Assembly (NCBI GenBank): GCA_017621115.1
Contig: JAGATU010000099.1
Coordinates: forward strand, 1-57,469
Source of the DNA: Lachnospiraceae bacterium
Lineage (GTDB): Bacteria; Bacillota_A; Clostridia; Lachnospirales; Lachnospiraceae
Direction of reading: 5' to 3'
DNA length: 57,469 bases
Below are positions 1 to 8,095 of the stretch, piece by piece. The stretch's first letter is position 1. Each line of letters starts with the position of its first letter. The notes beneath the pieces are model-generated. The model searched no databases and was not told where the DNA came from. It was given only the letters and a program-made list of their open reading frames with translations. Both the position numbers and the translations under genes were made by a program.

Positions 1-52
1 AAGCAGCTACGAAAATAACGATAGCAAGTAAGATTAATACGATTGCGCTCAC
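1..52 (-). CDS. Membrane protein, N-terminal fragment cut by window edge
   Basis: A GTG codon at 52 is preceded, seven bases away, by a near-perfect ribosome site (AGGAGGG on the minus strand, bases 66 to 60). The 17 codons up to the window edge are open and read (M)SAIVLILLAIVIFVAA, a typical membrane-spanning N-terminus. Nothing beyond this helix is visible, so the family cannot be assigned. A short N-terminal helix directly after the start would suit an SPFH/stomatin-type or another single-anchor protein, but that is a guess. The start call is well supported; the function is unknown. Confidence 0.55.
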   Translation of the reverse strand, partial: MSAIVLILLAIVIFVAA

Positions 53-159
53 AATTAATCCCTCCTATTTTTTTGTATAATGTGAGATTTCTTATAATAA
101 CAGGTCTCCCTGATTATAAGCAGCTTTGGTACTGCAACGGAATAATCCGCTCTTTAGTA

Positions 160-810
160 TTAAACGATTGGTGCATCCTGTCTAAAAGGTTCTATTCCTT
201 GTTTGTCACATAATGCTCTAAAACCAATCTTACCCTCTCGTACTTCCTTAAAAATACCTTTGAGAATTTTCTTTTTCTTAGAGGATGCAAAGTTATGATA
301 TACTTTCTCATCTTCCAATGAAACGAGACAAATCTGAATCTGGGAATATCCTCTCATATTCATCTGATAACCCTTATCAAAACTAAGTCTCTTAATAGCC
401 TTAATAACCGATTTATCAGGTGCCTTATCCGATATCAATATTACCGACATATAACTGTACATATGATTCTGATCCGGAAGTTCCTGTCCCTTGCGAACCA
501 ATTGAGGTTCGACATAATCAAGCATTATCTGCTTCATCTTAGCCACATCTTCTACAGTAATCATATCCTTGGGAAGGAAGAATATATGCTCATAACTGTC
601 TGATGACCACATATTGGTATTACGGGTAAGTACAAATTTCTCTACATGGCTGAAGAAATAACCGTACGCAGGAAACTCAACACCACCGATTGTATATGGA
701 ACATAAATATCAAATGTTCCGGAATAACGTGCCAGAAGTCTGTCAAGATACTTCTCAGTCCGTGACATGTCCGGAATGTTCACTTCTGCATTGTCATTAA
801 AATTATCCAT
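160..810 (-). CDS. Conserved-looking hypothetical protein, 216 aa
   Basis: I do not recognise this protein. It is soluble, with no signal peptide or membrane helix, and reads as a mixed alpha/beta protein with many aromatic residues in the first half (around 45-80) and a basic Lys cluster near residue 177 (SSKKKKILKG). The start is supported by AGGA eight bases upstream of the ATG and by a promoter candidate at 871-899. It lies downstream of rluD with about 110 bases between, so it probably has its own transcript. No catalytic motif is evident. No function is proposed. Confidence 0.7.
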   Translation of the reverse strand: MDNFNDNAEVNIPDMSRTEKYLDRLLARYSGTFDIYVPYTIGGVEFPAYGYFFSHVEKFVLTRNTNMWSSDSYEHIFFLPKDMITVEDVAKMKQIMLDYVEPQLVRKGQELPDQNHMYSYMSVILISDKAPDKSVIKAIKRLSFDKGYQMNMRGYSQIQICLVSLEDEKVYHNFASSKKKKILKGIFKEVREGKIGFRALCDKQGIEPFRQDAPIV

Positions 811-870
811 AAATCTTATCCTATCTTATCACGTTAATGCGCCAAAATCCGACACAATAACATTAAACTA

Positions 871-899
871 ATATTATCATAAAGTATGTTAAAAAACAA
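871..899 (-). promoter_or_regulatory. Sigma-A-type promoter for the 216-aa gene
   Basis: On the minus strand TTGTTT (899-894) and TAATAT (876-871) are separated by 17 bases, and a TG one base before the -10 gives an extended -10 element. It lies about 60 bases upstream of the start codon at 810, in the spacer after rluD. Called by eye from consensus; no experimental support. Confidence 0.5.
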
Positions 900-920
900 T
901 AAAAAAAACAGTTTAAAATG

Positions 921-1841
921 TCACATTTTGCGTAATTTATCCAATAACAACACAAAATATTCCGGTAAAGGTGCAACTGTTTCAATATAATGACTGTTTC
1001 GCGGATGTTTAAACCCAAGAATATAGGCATGCAATGTCTGCCCAACTAATTTATACGGCCATTTTCTGGAAGAATATACCTCATCACCAAGTAGCGGATG
1101 CCCGATACTTGCCATATGAACACGAATCTGATGAGTCCTTCCCGTCTCGAGAACACACTCAATATATGTATAATCCTTAAAACGCTCCAAAACATGATAA
1201 TGTGTAATAGCCTCTTTACCGTTTTTAGGATTTACAGACATTTTCTTGCGGTCCTTTTCATCGCGCCCTATGGGTGCATTAACAGTACCATCGTCCTCTT
1301 TTATCACTCCGGCACATATGGCACGGTATTTTCTGACAATGGAATGCTCTTTTAACTGCGCCGCAATTTCTTTATGAGCCATATCATTTTTGCAGGCAAT
1401 AATTGAGCCGGTCGTATCTTTATCAATTCTATGTACAATACCGGGACGCAATACACCGTTTATCCCTGATAATGAATCCTTACAATGATACATCAATCCG
1501 TTTACCAAAGTATGTTCAAAATGTCCCGCCGCGGGATGAACGACCATTCCTTTCGGCTTATTCACAACGATTACATCTTCGTCTTCATACAAAATATCCA
1601 AATCCATCTTTTCCGGTATAATATCAGGTTCTGCATGATCCGGAATTACAAACGAAACATAATCATCTACCTTAAGCTTATAACTTGCCTTCTGCGGCTT
1701 ATCATTTACAAATATCAGATTGTCTTTTATTAATTTCTGTAAATACGAACGCGACACCGTATCGTCCGTAAGTTCACTTAAAGCCTTATCAAGACGCTCG
1801 TTTTCACATTCTTCCGTTATCAGAAAATGAAATTCCTGCAC
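921..1841 (-). CDS. rluD: RluA/RluD family 23S rRNA pseudouridine synthase
   Basis: Converts uridine to pseudouridine in 23S rRNA. An S4-like RNA-binding domain occupies about residues 15-65, followed by the catalytic domain. The family signature HRIDKDTTG starts at residue 137 and places the catalytic Asp at 140. A further conserved segment, RTHQIRVH, lies near residue 237. The length of 306 aa is normal for RluD. It starts three bases after lspA stops, so the two are almost certainly co-transcribed; lspA-rluD is a common Firmicutes pair. Which uridines are modified cannot be told from sequence; the RluA-type fold is certain, the RluD subtype likely. Confidence 0.93.
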   Translation of the reverse strand: MQEFHFLITEECENERLDKALSELTDDTVSRSYLQKLIKDNLIFVNDKPQKASYKLKVDDYVSFVIPDHAEPDIIPEKMDLDILYEDEDVIVVNKPKGMVVHPAAGHFEHTLVNGLMYHCKDSLSGINGVLRPGIVHRIDKDTTGSIIACKNDMAHKEIAAQLKEHSIVRKYRAICAGVIKEDDGTVNAPIGRDEKDRKKMSVNPKNGKEAITHYHVLERFKDYTYIECVLETGRTHQIRVHMASIGHPLLGDEVYSSRKWPYKLVGQTLHAYILGFKHPRNSHYIETVAPLPEYFVLLLDKLRKM

Positions 1842-1844
1842 AAA

Positions 1845-2372
1845 TTACTCCTTCTTTTTCCCGAGGAAATCAAAATCTTCATCTTTGTAGAAAAACAATA
1901 CCAGTATTGCAAGCAATACACAGGATACCGATACATAAATATCCGCCACATTAAATATCGGGAAATCAATTAATTTGAAATAAAAGAAATCCACAACATA
2001 GTTAAACTGTACACGGTCAATCATATTACCAACCGCACCGGAAGCAATTAATACAAGTAGGGCTTCCAAAAAAACAAAATGTCTGTTACGCGGCAATTTA
2101 ACAAGTACATATCCTATAATCACAAGAATTACGGCCGCAATGGAAACAAACAATATTTTCTGGTTCTGCAGCATGCCAAAAGCCGCACCGGAGTTCTCCA
2201 GGTAATGAAGTTCAAATACTCCGTCCCATATAACATATGCCGGTTTGTCTTTTAAATATACCACTGCCAGATTCTTTGTTATTTGATCCAAAATAACCAG
2301 TAAAATAAAAAACAAAATATCCAAAAAGAGCCCTAAAACTTTTGATTTACTCGAAGTCTTCAACGTATACAA
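1845..2372 (-). CDS. lspA: Lipoprotein signal peptidase II
   Basis: Membrane aspartyl protease that removes signal peptides from prolipoproteins after lipid attachment. Four membrane helices are visible (about residues 15-35, 68-90, 98-115, 143-162). Family motifs are present: NSGAAFG at 60-66, GNMIDR at 115-120 and FNVADI at 140-145, giving the catalytic pair Asp119 and Asp144. The length of 175 aa is typical. The start overlaps the 3' end of aroB by 26 bases, indicating translational coupling, and rluD follows closely. A likely client, the lipoprotein carboxypeptidase at 6722-7693, lies in the same window. Confidence 0.97.
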   Translation of the reverse strand: MYTLKTSSKSKVLGLFLDILFFILLVILDQITKNLAVVYLKDKPAYVIWDGVFELHYLENSGAAFGMLQNQKILFVSIAAVILVIIGYVLVKLPRNRHFVFLEALLVLIASGAVGNMIDRVQFNYVVDFFYFKLIDFPIFNVADIYVSVSCVLLAILVLFFYKDEDFDFLGKKKE

Positions 2373-3450
2373 TCTCCTTTAATGCCGCACGGATTTCATC
2401 ATCGGTTACCGTTCTGTCAATAACCGCTTTTCCGATTTTTTTAAGTAATACGAATTTAATCTGATTATTCTCCATCTTCTTATCGGATTTGGTCAAATTC
2501 AGTACTTCTTCAATATCCACATCATCAATGCTGATTGGTAAATTAAACGGTACAAACATATCCCTGATTTCGTAATATTCTTCCATGGAAAGCATTTCCC
2601 TTTTCCAAGAAATATATGCCGCCGCAATACAGCCGAGAGCCACACATTCTCCATGTGTCATATTGAAATTCTTATATTTTTCGATAGCATGTCCGATTGT
2701 ATGTCCCAAATTAAGAAGTGCCCGGTCCCCCTGCTCGGTCGGGTCTTTTTCCACAATAAAGCGCTTGATATCACAACTTCTGTATACCAATTCCCTTAAG
2801 ACTTCCGGTTCTCTGTCACAGATTTCATAAATATTATCAATCTGCCATTCATAAAATCTTGCATCTTTTATCAATGCCGATTTCATAGCCTCTGCAAAAC
2901 CGGAAAAGAACTGGCGCTCATCAAGTGTTGACAATACATTAAGGTTCATATATACCAGCTTAGGCATATAAAATGCGCCGACCATATTCTTATACTGTCT
3001 GAAATCTACACCCGTTTTTCCGCCAACACTGCTGTCTACCATGGACAACAGGGTCGTAGGCACCTGAATAAAATCAATACCACGCAGATAAGATGCCGCA
3101 GCAAATCCGGTCATATCACCCGTAACACCGCCGCCTAATGCAACAAGAAAATCCCTGCGTTCAAAATGTTCCTGAATCAGTTTTTCAAATAAATCCTGGA
3201 TGGTATCCAGATTTTTCCTCTCTTCACCACTTTGGAACACAAATAAAGACACCTTATTGCCTGCTTCCTCAAGTACTTTTGTAAGTTCTGCGGCATAAAG
3301 CGGTTCAACAATACTGTCTGTTACAATACAGGCTTTTCTGTCTGTAAGTTCAAGTCTGATTAATTCATCCTTTAATGCATCAAAACCAAAATCATAGACA
3401 ATATCGTAATTAATGCCATTTTTTACAATTACTTCCAATCTCTCGTTCAT
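2347..3450 (-). CDS. aroB: 3-dehydroquinate synthase
   Basis: Second step of the shikimate pathway: NAD- and metal-dependent cyclisation of DAHP to 3-dehydroquinate. The glycine-rich NAD site GGGVTGDMTG is visible in the first third, and the metal-binding segments AEAMKSALIKD, NLGHTIGHAIE and MTHGECVALG supply the Glu and His ligands. I place the start at the ATG at 3450 (367 aa, normal length) because AAAGGA precedes it by six bases; a longer frame to 3504 would run through a terminator hairpin. It overlaps lspA by 26 bases. It sits where ylmH and divIVA often lie in related sepF clusters, and no other aro gene is nearby. Confidence 0.95.
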   Translation of the reverse strand: MNERLEVIVKNGINYDIVYDFGFDALKDELIRLELTDRKACIVTDSIVEPLYAAELTKVLEEAGNKVSLFVFQSGEERKNLDTIQDLFEKLIQEHFERRDFLVALGGGVTGDMTGFAAASYLRGIDFIQVPTTLLSMVDSSVGGKTGVDFRQYKNMVGAFYMPKLVYMNLNVLSTLDERQFFSGFAEAMKSALIKDARFYEWQIDNIYEICDREPEVLRELVYRSCDIKRFIVEKDPTEQGDRALLNLGHTIGHAIEKYKNFNMTHGECVALGCIAAAYISWKREMLSMEEYYEIRDMFVPFNLPISIDDVDIEEVLNLTKSDKKMENNQIKFVLLKKIGKAVIDRTVTDDEIRAALKEIVYVEDFE

Positions 3451-3463
3451 AGTATATCCTTTC

Positions 3464-3493
3464 AAAAAGAAAACCCTGCGGGTTCGCAGGGTT
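3464..3493 (-). terminator. Intrinsic terminator after sepF, immediately before aroB
   Basis: On the minus strand a perfect 9-bp stem (AACCCTGCG pairing with CGCAGGGTT) closes a 4-base loop and is followed by TCTTTTT. It starts 17 bases after the sepF stop, and its T-run ends just before the aroB ribosome site. Little room remains for a separate aroB promoter downstream of the hairpin. Confidence 0.8.
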
Positions 3494-3509
3494 AAACGTT
3501 GCAATTAAT

Positions 3510-4001
3510 TTATAAAGATGGAACGTCAAACGAACCGCTTAGAATCTCCTGGAAATCTCCCGAAATATCCACGCTCGCCGGTGTAATAATAAATATGTAG
3601 TGTGAAATCTTCTGAAGATTACCGCTGATTGCATAGCAGGAACCGGATGTAAAATCAATAATTCTCTGCGCAATATCCACATCAAGACCTTCCATGTTAA
3701 GTACTACAGTGCGATTCGCTAATAAAGTCTCGGTAATCTCTCTTGCATCTTCAACTGAATTCGGTTTAATTACACATACTTCCATTCCGGAACCTATTAC
3801 TTTCTTTTGCTGTCTGACAGGGGTAATTCGGCTTACCGGCTGTCTCTTCGGTTCATTTACAGTTTCTGTTTTGGAAACGGAAACAACTCTTTCTGTGGCG
3901 ATATCTTCATCATCAAGATATTCGTCATCATCTTCAAACATATCATCATCATTTCCTTCGGAAATCTTCATTGCACTGATAAATGAGTCCATAAGTCCCA
4001 T
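3510..4001 (-). CDS. sepF: Cell division protein SepF
   Basis: Membrane-associated FtsZ anchor and Z-ring organiser of Gram-positive bacteria. The N-terminal helix MGLMDSFISAMKI fits the amphipathic membrane-targeting sequence, followed by an acidic low-complexity linker (about residues 20-70) and the C-terminal SepF domain (about 75-155) with typical segments such as NMEGLD and RIIDFTSGSCYAI. I prefer the ATG at 4001 (163 aa; AGGAG 11 bases upstream) to the GTG four codons earlier, which overlaps the ribosome site. yggS lies just upstream, the classical ylmE-ylmF order. Transcription appears to stop at the hairpin after the gene. Confidence 0.95.
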   Translation of the reverse strand: MGLMDSFISAMKISEGNDDDMFEDDDEYLDDEDIATERVVSVSKTETVNEPKRQPVSRITPVRQQKKVIGSGMEVCVIKPNSVEDAREITETLLANRTVVLNMEGLDVDIAQRIIDFTSGSCYAISGNLQKISHYIFIITPASVDISGDFQEILSGSFDVPSL

Positions 4002-4023
4002 AATACTTCTCACTCCTTACTTC

Positions 4024-4722
4024 TTATGTTGTAATCATATATTCTCTTTCACCGAATATTCTGGTTCCAACACGTACTAAATCGGCCCCTTCTTCTATGG
4101 CTGTCCGATAATCACCCGACATACCCATAGACAAAAAATCCATAGATACATTATCAATGTTTTTTTGCATTATGTCAACAGATAATTGCTTTAATGATTT
4201 AAAATGTTCCCTGTTTTGTTCCCCGTCTTCTACAAAAGGAGCAATAGTCATAAGGCCTTTAATGCTGATTCCCGGTAAATGATGAATGGAACGAATGAAA
4301 TTCTCACATTCCTCAACCGAAATACCGAACTTACTTTCTTCAGCTGCAACATTGACTTCAATCAAAACAGGAATGACACGCCCCGCTTTGAGAGCTTCCT
4401 TACTGATAACTTCCGCAAGCTTAACCGAATCCACGGAATGAATCATATATACTTTATCAGCTATATATTTCACTTTGTTAGTCTGTAAATGGCCAATCAT
4501 ATGCCATCTGATATCCGATGGCAGCTTATCATATTTGGCTATAATCTCCTGGACTTTATTCTCACCAAAATCCCGTGCACCGGCATCATATACTTCCTGC
4601 AAAAGTTCAACAGGCTTAGTCTTACTGACTGCAATTAATGTTACATCATCTTCTTTACGATTACTGTGTACGGCACTCTCCTTCACTTCAGAAAGTACCT
4701 GTCTGTAATTATCACCAACCAT
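4024..4722 (-). CDS. yggS: YggS/YlmE family PLP-homeostasis protein
   Basis: Single-domain alanine-racemase-like TIM-barrel protein that binds pyridoxal phosphate and maintains vitamin B6 homeostasis; it has no known catalytic turnover. The PLP lysine is Lys34 in AVSKTK, and the family segments FGENKVQE and WHMIGHLQTNK follow. The length of 232 aa is typical. It lies 22 bases upstream of sepF, as ylmE does in Bacillus, so it is probably in the same transcript. The ribosome site TGAGG lies seven bases upstream of the ATG. Confidence 0.94.
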   Translation of the reverse strand: MVGDNYRQVLSEVKESAVHSNRKEDDVTLIAVSKTKPVELLQEVYDAGARDFGENKVQEIIAKYDKLPSDIRWHMIGHLQTNKVKYIADKVYMIHSVDSVKLAEVISKEALKAGRVIPVLIEVNVAAEESKFGISVEECENFIRSIHHLPGISIKGLMTIAPFVEDGEQNREHFKSLKQLSVDIMQKNIDNVSMDFLSMGMSGDYRTAIEEGADLVRVGTRIFGEREYMITT

Positions 4723-4757
4723 AAAATAACCTCAAATCTCATTGACCAATTCAGTCA

Positions 4758-6152
4758 CTAATCATAGATGAACTCATCTTCATTAACACTTTCAGCATCC
4801 AGAACAATATGGTCATATGCTATTAAACCATACTTGGTATTGGACTTAATAATAGAGTATTCATCATTCTGGTTCAAAATCTGAATCTGCTTAAAATCCG
4901 CATATCCCTTATTAATATTATACACACCTACAAGTGTACCCGACTTGGAAACCGTATGTCTTTCATTGGAATCGGTCCGCAGTAAATTATCCCCTGCACG
5001 AAGAACGGAATCATCTATGTAATACTCTTCATTTTCTTCGTTATAGATATTAACCTCAATAAATTCAGGGATAACCGAACCGTCTTCATTATAAGTTTCC
5101 CTAAGAACGCCCATATTGGCATTCTTACCGCCCTTTTCCACAAAAGAAGCCGGGATCAGGAAAAACTCTTTTTCTACAATGGCAGAATTCGGAACTTTAA
5201 GTCCTGATTCCACATCCAGAATCAATTCAATATCCACATACCTGTCCGTAGCAAAAGTTATCATGGAATTGGTAAATGTCAATTGTACATAGGTTTCATT
5301 GTCCGTGCCGGTAATCACACTGACTTTTCCCCATGATTCATTCTGGTTCTTCAAAAAACGGACCTTAACATATTCCTCTTCCAAAAGTTCGTCCGCACGG
5401 CTTTTTTCCAAAGGAAACAAAAGACTCCAGTGTTCATCCGTTGCAAGTTTAAAAATGGGATCTCCATTCTCAACAATATCATTATTAATCAACTGGACCT
5501 TTTCATAATTCTCTTTTTCAAACCATTCCTTTGATATCTCGGATGGCTTCCTGCCTTCATAACCATCAACCGAATATACCACTATGCCTGATTCCGGTGA
5601 ATTACAGATATTAATGGAATTACCGATTGATGAACCATACAGGCTGCTGATATTGTTCAAAAGATTACTGTTGGCAAATTTAAGAACACTGCCATCAATA
5701 TTAAATTTGAAATCATAGGCCGTAGAAAAATGATTCTTATTGAAAGAACCTGCAAAATCCGCAACCTGTCCACGGATTTCCAAAAGATCTTTTTCACTTA
5801 AAAGCACTTCCGAATTATCAACATTATCAACTAATTCCAAAATCTGGCCGGATTCGTCCACTGTACAAACGAGCTGGTACGCACCGATACGTTCTCCTTC
5901 TTTGGCAAAATAATTGATATATCCTGCCGTCGAACTGTTAATCACCGTTTCTTCACGAAGTGCAATGGCTTCGTATACATTCGTCTCCGATAACGAACCG
6001 GTCTTTACCTCGTATCCGTATATCTGCTTCTTGTTAAAATAAATACATACACAAATAATGACATACAGAAGGATTACAGCAAAAAAAATCATTCCGATAT
6101 TCAGATTTATTGGTTTTTTATAGGCGCGAACATTCCCATTACCGGTTGCCAC
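4758..6152 (-). CDS. HlyD-like membrane-anchored protein, 464 aa
   Basis: One membrane helix at about residues 18-39 is followed by an extracytoplasmic region with a split biotinyl/lipoyl-like (HlyD-type) pattern: an N-terminal half around residues 55-95 with GYINYFAKEGERIGA, a helical middle, and a later beta-rich part around 290-420. HlyD-family proteins usually bridge transporters to other envelope layers, yet no transporter gene is adjacent. The GTG start is supported by GGAGGAG five bases upstream. It lies 35 bases upstream of yggS-sepF and just downstream of a terminator. A role linked to division or envelope is an inference from context only. Confidence 0.7.
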   Translation of the reverse strand: MATGNGNVRAYKKPINLNIGMIFFAVILLYVIICVCIYFNKKQIYGYEVKTGSLSETNVYEAIALREETVINSSTAGYINYFAKEGERIGAYQLVCTVDESGQILELVDNVDNSEVLLSEKDLLEIRGQVADFAGSFNKNHFSTAYDFKFNIDGSVLKFANSNLLNNISSLYGSSIGNSINICNSPESGIVVYSVDGYEGRKPSEISKEWFEKENYEKVQLINNDIVENGDPIFKLATDEHWSLLFPLEKSRADELLEEEYVKVRFLKNQNESWGKVSVITGTDNETYVQLTFTNSMITFATDRYVDIELILDVESGLKVPNSAIVEKEFFLIPASFVEKGGKNANMGVLRETYNEDGSVIPEFIEVNIYNEENEEYYIDDSVLRAGDNLLRTDSNERHTVSKSGTLVGVYNINKGYADFKQIQILNQNDEYSIIKSNTKYGLIAYDHIVLDAESVNEDEFIYD

Positions 6153-6169
6153 TACTACTCCTCCGCTTG

Positions 6170-6199
6170 AAAAAAGCCCCGGAGATTAATCCGAGGCTT
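6170..6199 (-). terminator. Intrinsic terminator after the P-loop gene
   Basis: On the minus strand a 10-bp stem (AAGCCTCGGA with TCCGGGGCTT, one G-T wobble) closes a 6-base loop and runs into six T's. It lies between the small P-loop gene and the HlyD-like gene, so it insulates the yggS-sepF group. Confidence 0.85.
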
Positions 6200-6210
6200 T
6201 CTGTTACATA

Positions 6211-6630
6211 TTAAAGCTCTACTGCAATATATTCACGAATCTCTTCAGCTATATCAGAAGCATCCAATGTTACACTTGCTGTAAATTTCACATTAAATTT
6301 CTTACCGATTAAATCCAATCTCTTAACAACTGCCGCCAATTCAGACTTATCTGTCTTAGCAACCTTTAATACGGCGTCTATGTACATCTGTTCAATATCA
6401 TGATCCTGTGAAAGGATACCGCATACGAAACCTAAAAATTCAGAACTATTTGTAAAATCGTACTCTGCTACATTAACGAGACGAACCTTATTATTCAATT
6501 CAAACATATGTTTATCGTTTCTGTCGATGAAAACGATATTGCCGGATGCGGTCTTAATCTCTGAATTAACACGCTCCAGTAACTGTTTTGTCTTACCTTT
6601 ACCTTCTTTACCTACAATTAACTCTACCAT
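6211..6630 (-). CDS. Small P-loop protein of unknown function, 139 aa
   Basis: The protein opens with a clear Walker A motif, GKEGKGKT at residues 7-14. A second hydrophobic strand ending in an acidic residue (NIVFIDRND, about 31-39) could carry a Walker B-like role. At 139 aa it is about the size of a minimal RecA-like or kinase-like core, with no membrane or targeting segment. I do not recognise the family. The start is supported by AGGAGG ten bases upstream. It has its own promoter candidate (6693-6721) and terminator (6170-6199), so it is probably a single-gene transcript between the carboxypeptidase and HlyD-like genes. Nucleotide binding is likely; function unknown. Confidence 0.75.
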   Translation of the reverse strand: MVELIVGKEGKGKTKQLLERVNSEIKTASGNIVFIDRNDKHMFELNNKVRLVNVAEYDFTNSSEFLGFVCGILSQDHDIEQMYIDAVLKVAKTDKSELAAVVKRLDLIGKKFNVKFTASVTLDASDIAEEIREYIAVEL

Positions 6631-6692
6631 GTGCAGAAAACCTCCTGAAGTATATTTTGGAATACATTGTACGTATTAAATACCTTATTGAT

Positions 6693-6721
6693 ATTATAGG
6701 CTATCAGAGCAGAAAAAACAA
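6693..6721 (-). promoter_or_regulatory. Sigma-A-type promoter for the P-loop gene
   Basis: Minus strand TTGTTT (6721-6716), a 17-base spacer and a perfect TATAAT (6698-6693). The -35 lies against the stop codon of the upstream carboxypeptidase gene, and the start codon follows about 60 bases downstream. Confidence 0.65.
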
Positions 6722-7693
6722 CTAATTATTTATCTCTGATAACAAATCCGTCATTTCTTCATACATCAGTCCACGATCACTTACTTTTAACAAAACGGAT
6801 ATATACGGATTGCCTGCAGTATCCTTCGTCAGAAGAATCAGACAATTACCTGCCGCATTGGTAGTTCCCGTTTTGCCTCCGATCATAGTAATCTTATCCG
6901 GTGTTGAAAATTCATCCCTAAAGAATAAATTGGTAGATTTGAATTCCATTTCCTTTTCATCACCGTCAGCACTGTAATATACCGTCGAATACTCATTCAT
7001 ATGAATGATCTGATTAAACAATTCGTATTGCATGGCACTGTTCATCATCAGATACATATCATATGCCGTAACATAATGTTCATTCTCCGTTAATCCATGC
7101 GGATTCATAAAATGACTATTGGTAGCTCCGATCGCAAGCGCTTCTTCATTCATCATATTACAAAACTCTTCAACACTGCCACCGATATGCTCTGCAATGG
7201 CAATTGCCGCATCATTGGCCGATGTGATGAGCAAGGCATGAAGCGCCTGGTTAAGAGTAAGGGTATCCCCCTCTTTAAGACCGCAAACCGTTGCTCCGGA
7301 TTCTTCAATTTTGACATTCCTCGTACAAACGATGGTATCTTCCGTATTTCCGTATTTGATAGCAACAAGTGCCGTCATAATCTTGGTCAAACTGGCCGGA
7401 TTCAGCCTTTCATGAATATTCTTGGCATAAATCACTTCGTTCTTATTGACATCAAACAATCCGGCTGCCGATTGTGCTTCAATGGATACGTCAGTTCCTT
7501 CCGTAATGTTGCCGTTTACAACACAAATATCGGAAGCGAATGTATCCGTTCTCTGGTCTGACATGCTTGCATTGGGAATCCCTGCCGTTCTTTCGTATGG
7601 CAAAGGGAGTTCTTTTTTGCCGCATCCGGATAATGAAATAAGGAGCATGGAACCAATAATACAAAAGGTCAAACGCTTACTTATACATTTCAC
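6722..7693 (-). CDS. D-alanyl-D-alanine carboxypeptidase lipoprotein (peptidase S11)
   Basis: Low-molecular-weight penicillin-binding protein that trims the terminal D-Ala from peptidoglycan stem peptides. All three active-site motifs are present: SLTK with Ser101 and Lys104, SAN at 158-160 and KTG at 274-276. The N-terminus carries a hydrophobic stretch ending in LSGC, a lipobox with Cys24, so the mature enzyme is probably a lipoprotein processed by LspA. The C-terminal domain found in longer DacA/DacF proteins is missing (323 aa in total). The GTG start overlaps the 3' end of the mgsA-like gene by 17 bases, placing it at the end of the min/rodA operon. Confidence 0.9.
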   Translation of the reverse strand: MKCISKRLTFCIIGSMLLISLSGCGKKELPLPYERTAGIPNASMSDQRTDTFASDICVVNGNITEGTDVSIEAQSAAGLFDVNKNEVIYAKNIHERLNPASLTKIMTALVAIKYGNTEDTIVCTRNVKIEESGATVCGLKEGDTLTLNQALHALLITSANDAAIAIAEHIGGSVEEFCNMMNEEALAIGATNSHFMNPHGLTENEHYVTAYDMYLMMNSAMQYELFNQIIHMNEYSTVYYSADGDEKEMEFKSTNLFFRDEFSTPDKITMIGGKTGTTNAAGNCLILLTKDTAGNPYISVLLKVSDRGLMYEEMTDLLSEINN

Positions 7694-8072
7694 GCCACTC
7701 TAAATCTCCTCTATCCAATGACTTAATCAACAGTTCCGCAGTTGCAAGATTGGTTGCCAGGGGAATATTATGTATATCACATAATCTGACTATATTATTA
7801 ACATCCGGCTCATGCATCTTTGGACTCAACGGCTCACGCAAAAAGATAACAAGGTCAACCTCATTATGCTCAATGGACGCACCTATCTGCTGTTCTCCGC
7901 CAAGGTGTCCGGCAAGATATTTATGAACGGATAAATTGGTAACTTCTTCTATCAATCTTCCGGTAGTTCCTGTTGCATATAAAGAATTTTTACTTAATAT
8001 TCCTCTGTATGCAATACAAAAATTCTGCATCAGTTTTTTCTTAGAATCATGAGCAATTAATGCAATGTTCAT
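7677..8072 (-). CDS. mgsA: Methylglyoxal-synthase-like protein with altered active site
   Basis: Methylglyoxal synthase turns dihydroxyacetone phosphate into methylglyoxal and phosphate. The whole fold is covered (131 aa): IALIAHD, ATGTTG (phosphate-binding), [12 protein letters not shown] and HEPDV. In E. coli MgsA the equivalents are GGDQQ (catalytic base Asp71) and WDPL (Asp91); here both are Glu. Asp9 (E. coli Asp20), the following His and the Asp of HEPDV (Asp101) are retained. It may therefore be a slow enzyme, an enzyme of changed specificity, or a phosphate-ligand sensor. Its place between rodA and the carboxypeptidase gene suggests a link to envelope growth. The start has GAGGA six bases upstream. 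Confidence 0.75.
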   Translation of the reverse strand: MNIALIAHDSKKKLMQNFCIAYRGILSKNSLYATGTTGRLIEEVTNLSVHKYLAGHLGGEQQIGASIEHNEVDLVIFLREPLSPKMHEPDVNNIVRLCDIHNIPLATNLATAELLIKSLDRGDLEWREMYK

Positions 8073-8095
8073 CTATGTTCCTCTTTTCTACAAAA

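Noticed and set aside
900..930. T-rich stretch after rluD as a terminator
   Set aside because: The T-runs are clear but the preceding inverted repeat is short and A/T-only, so termination is possible but not supported.
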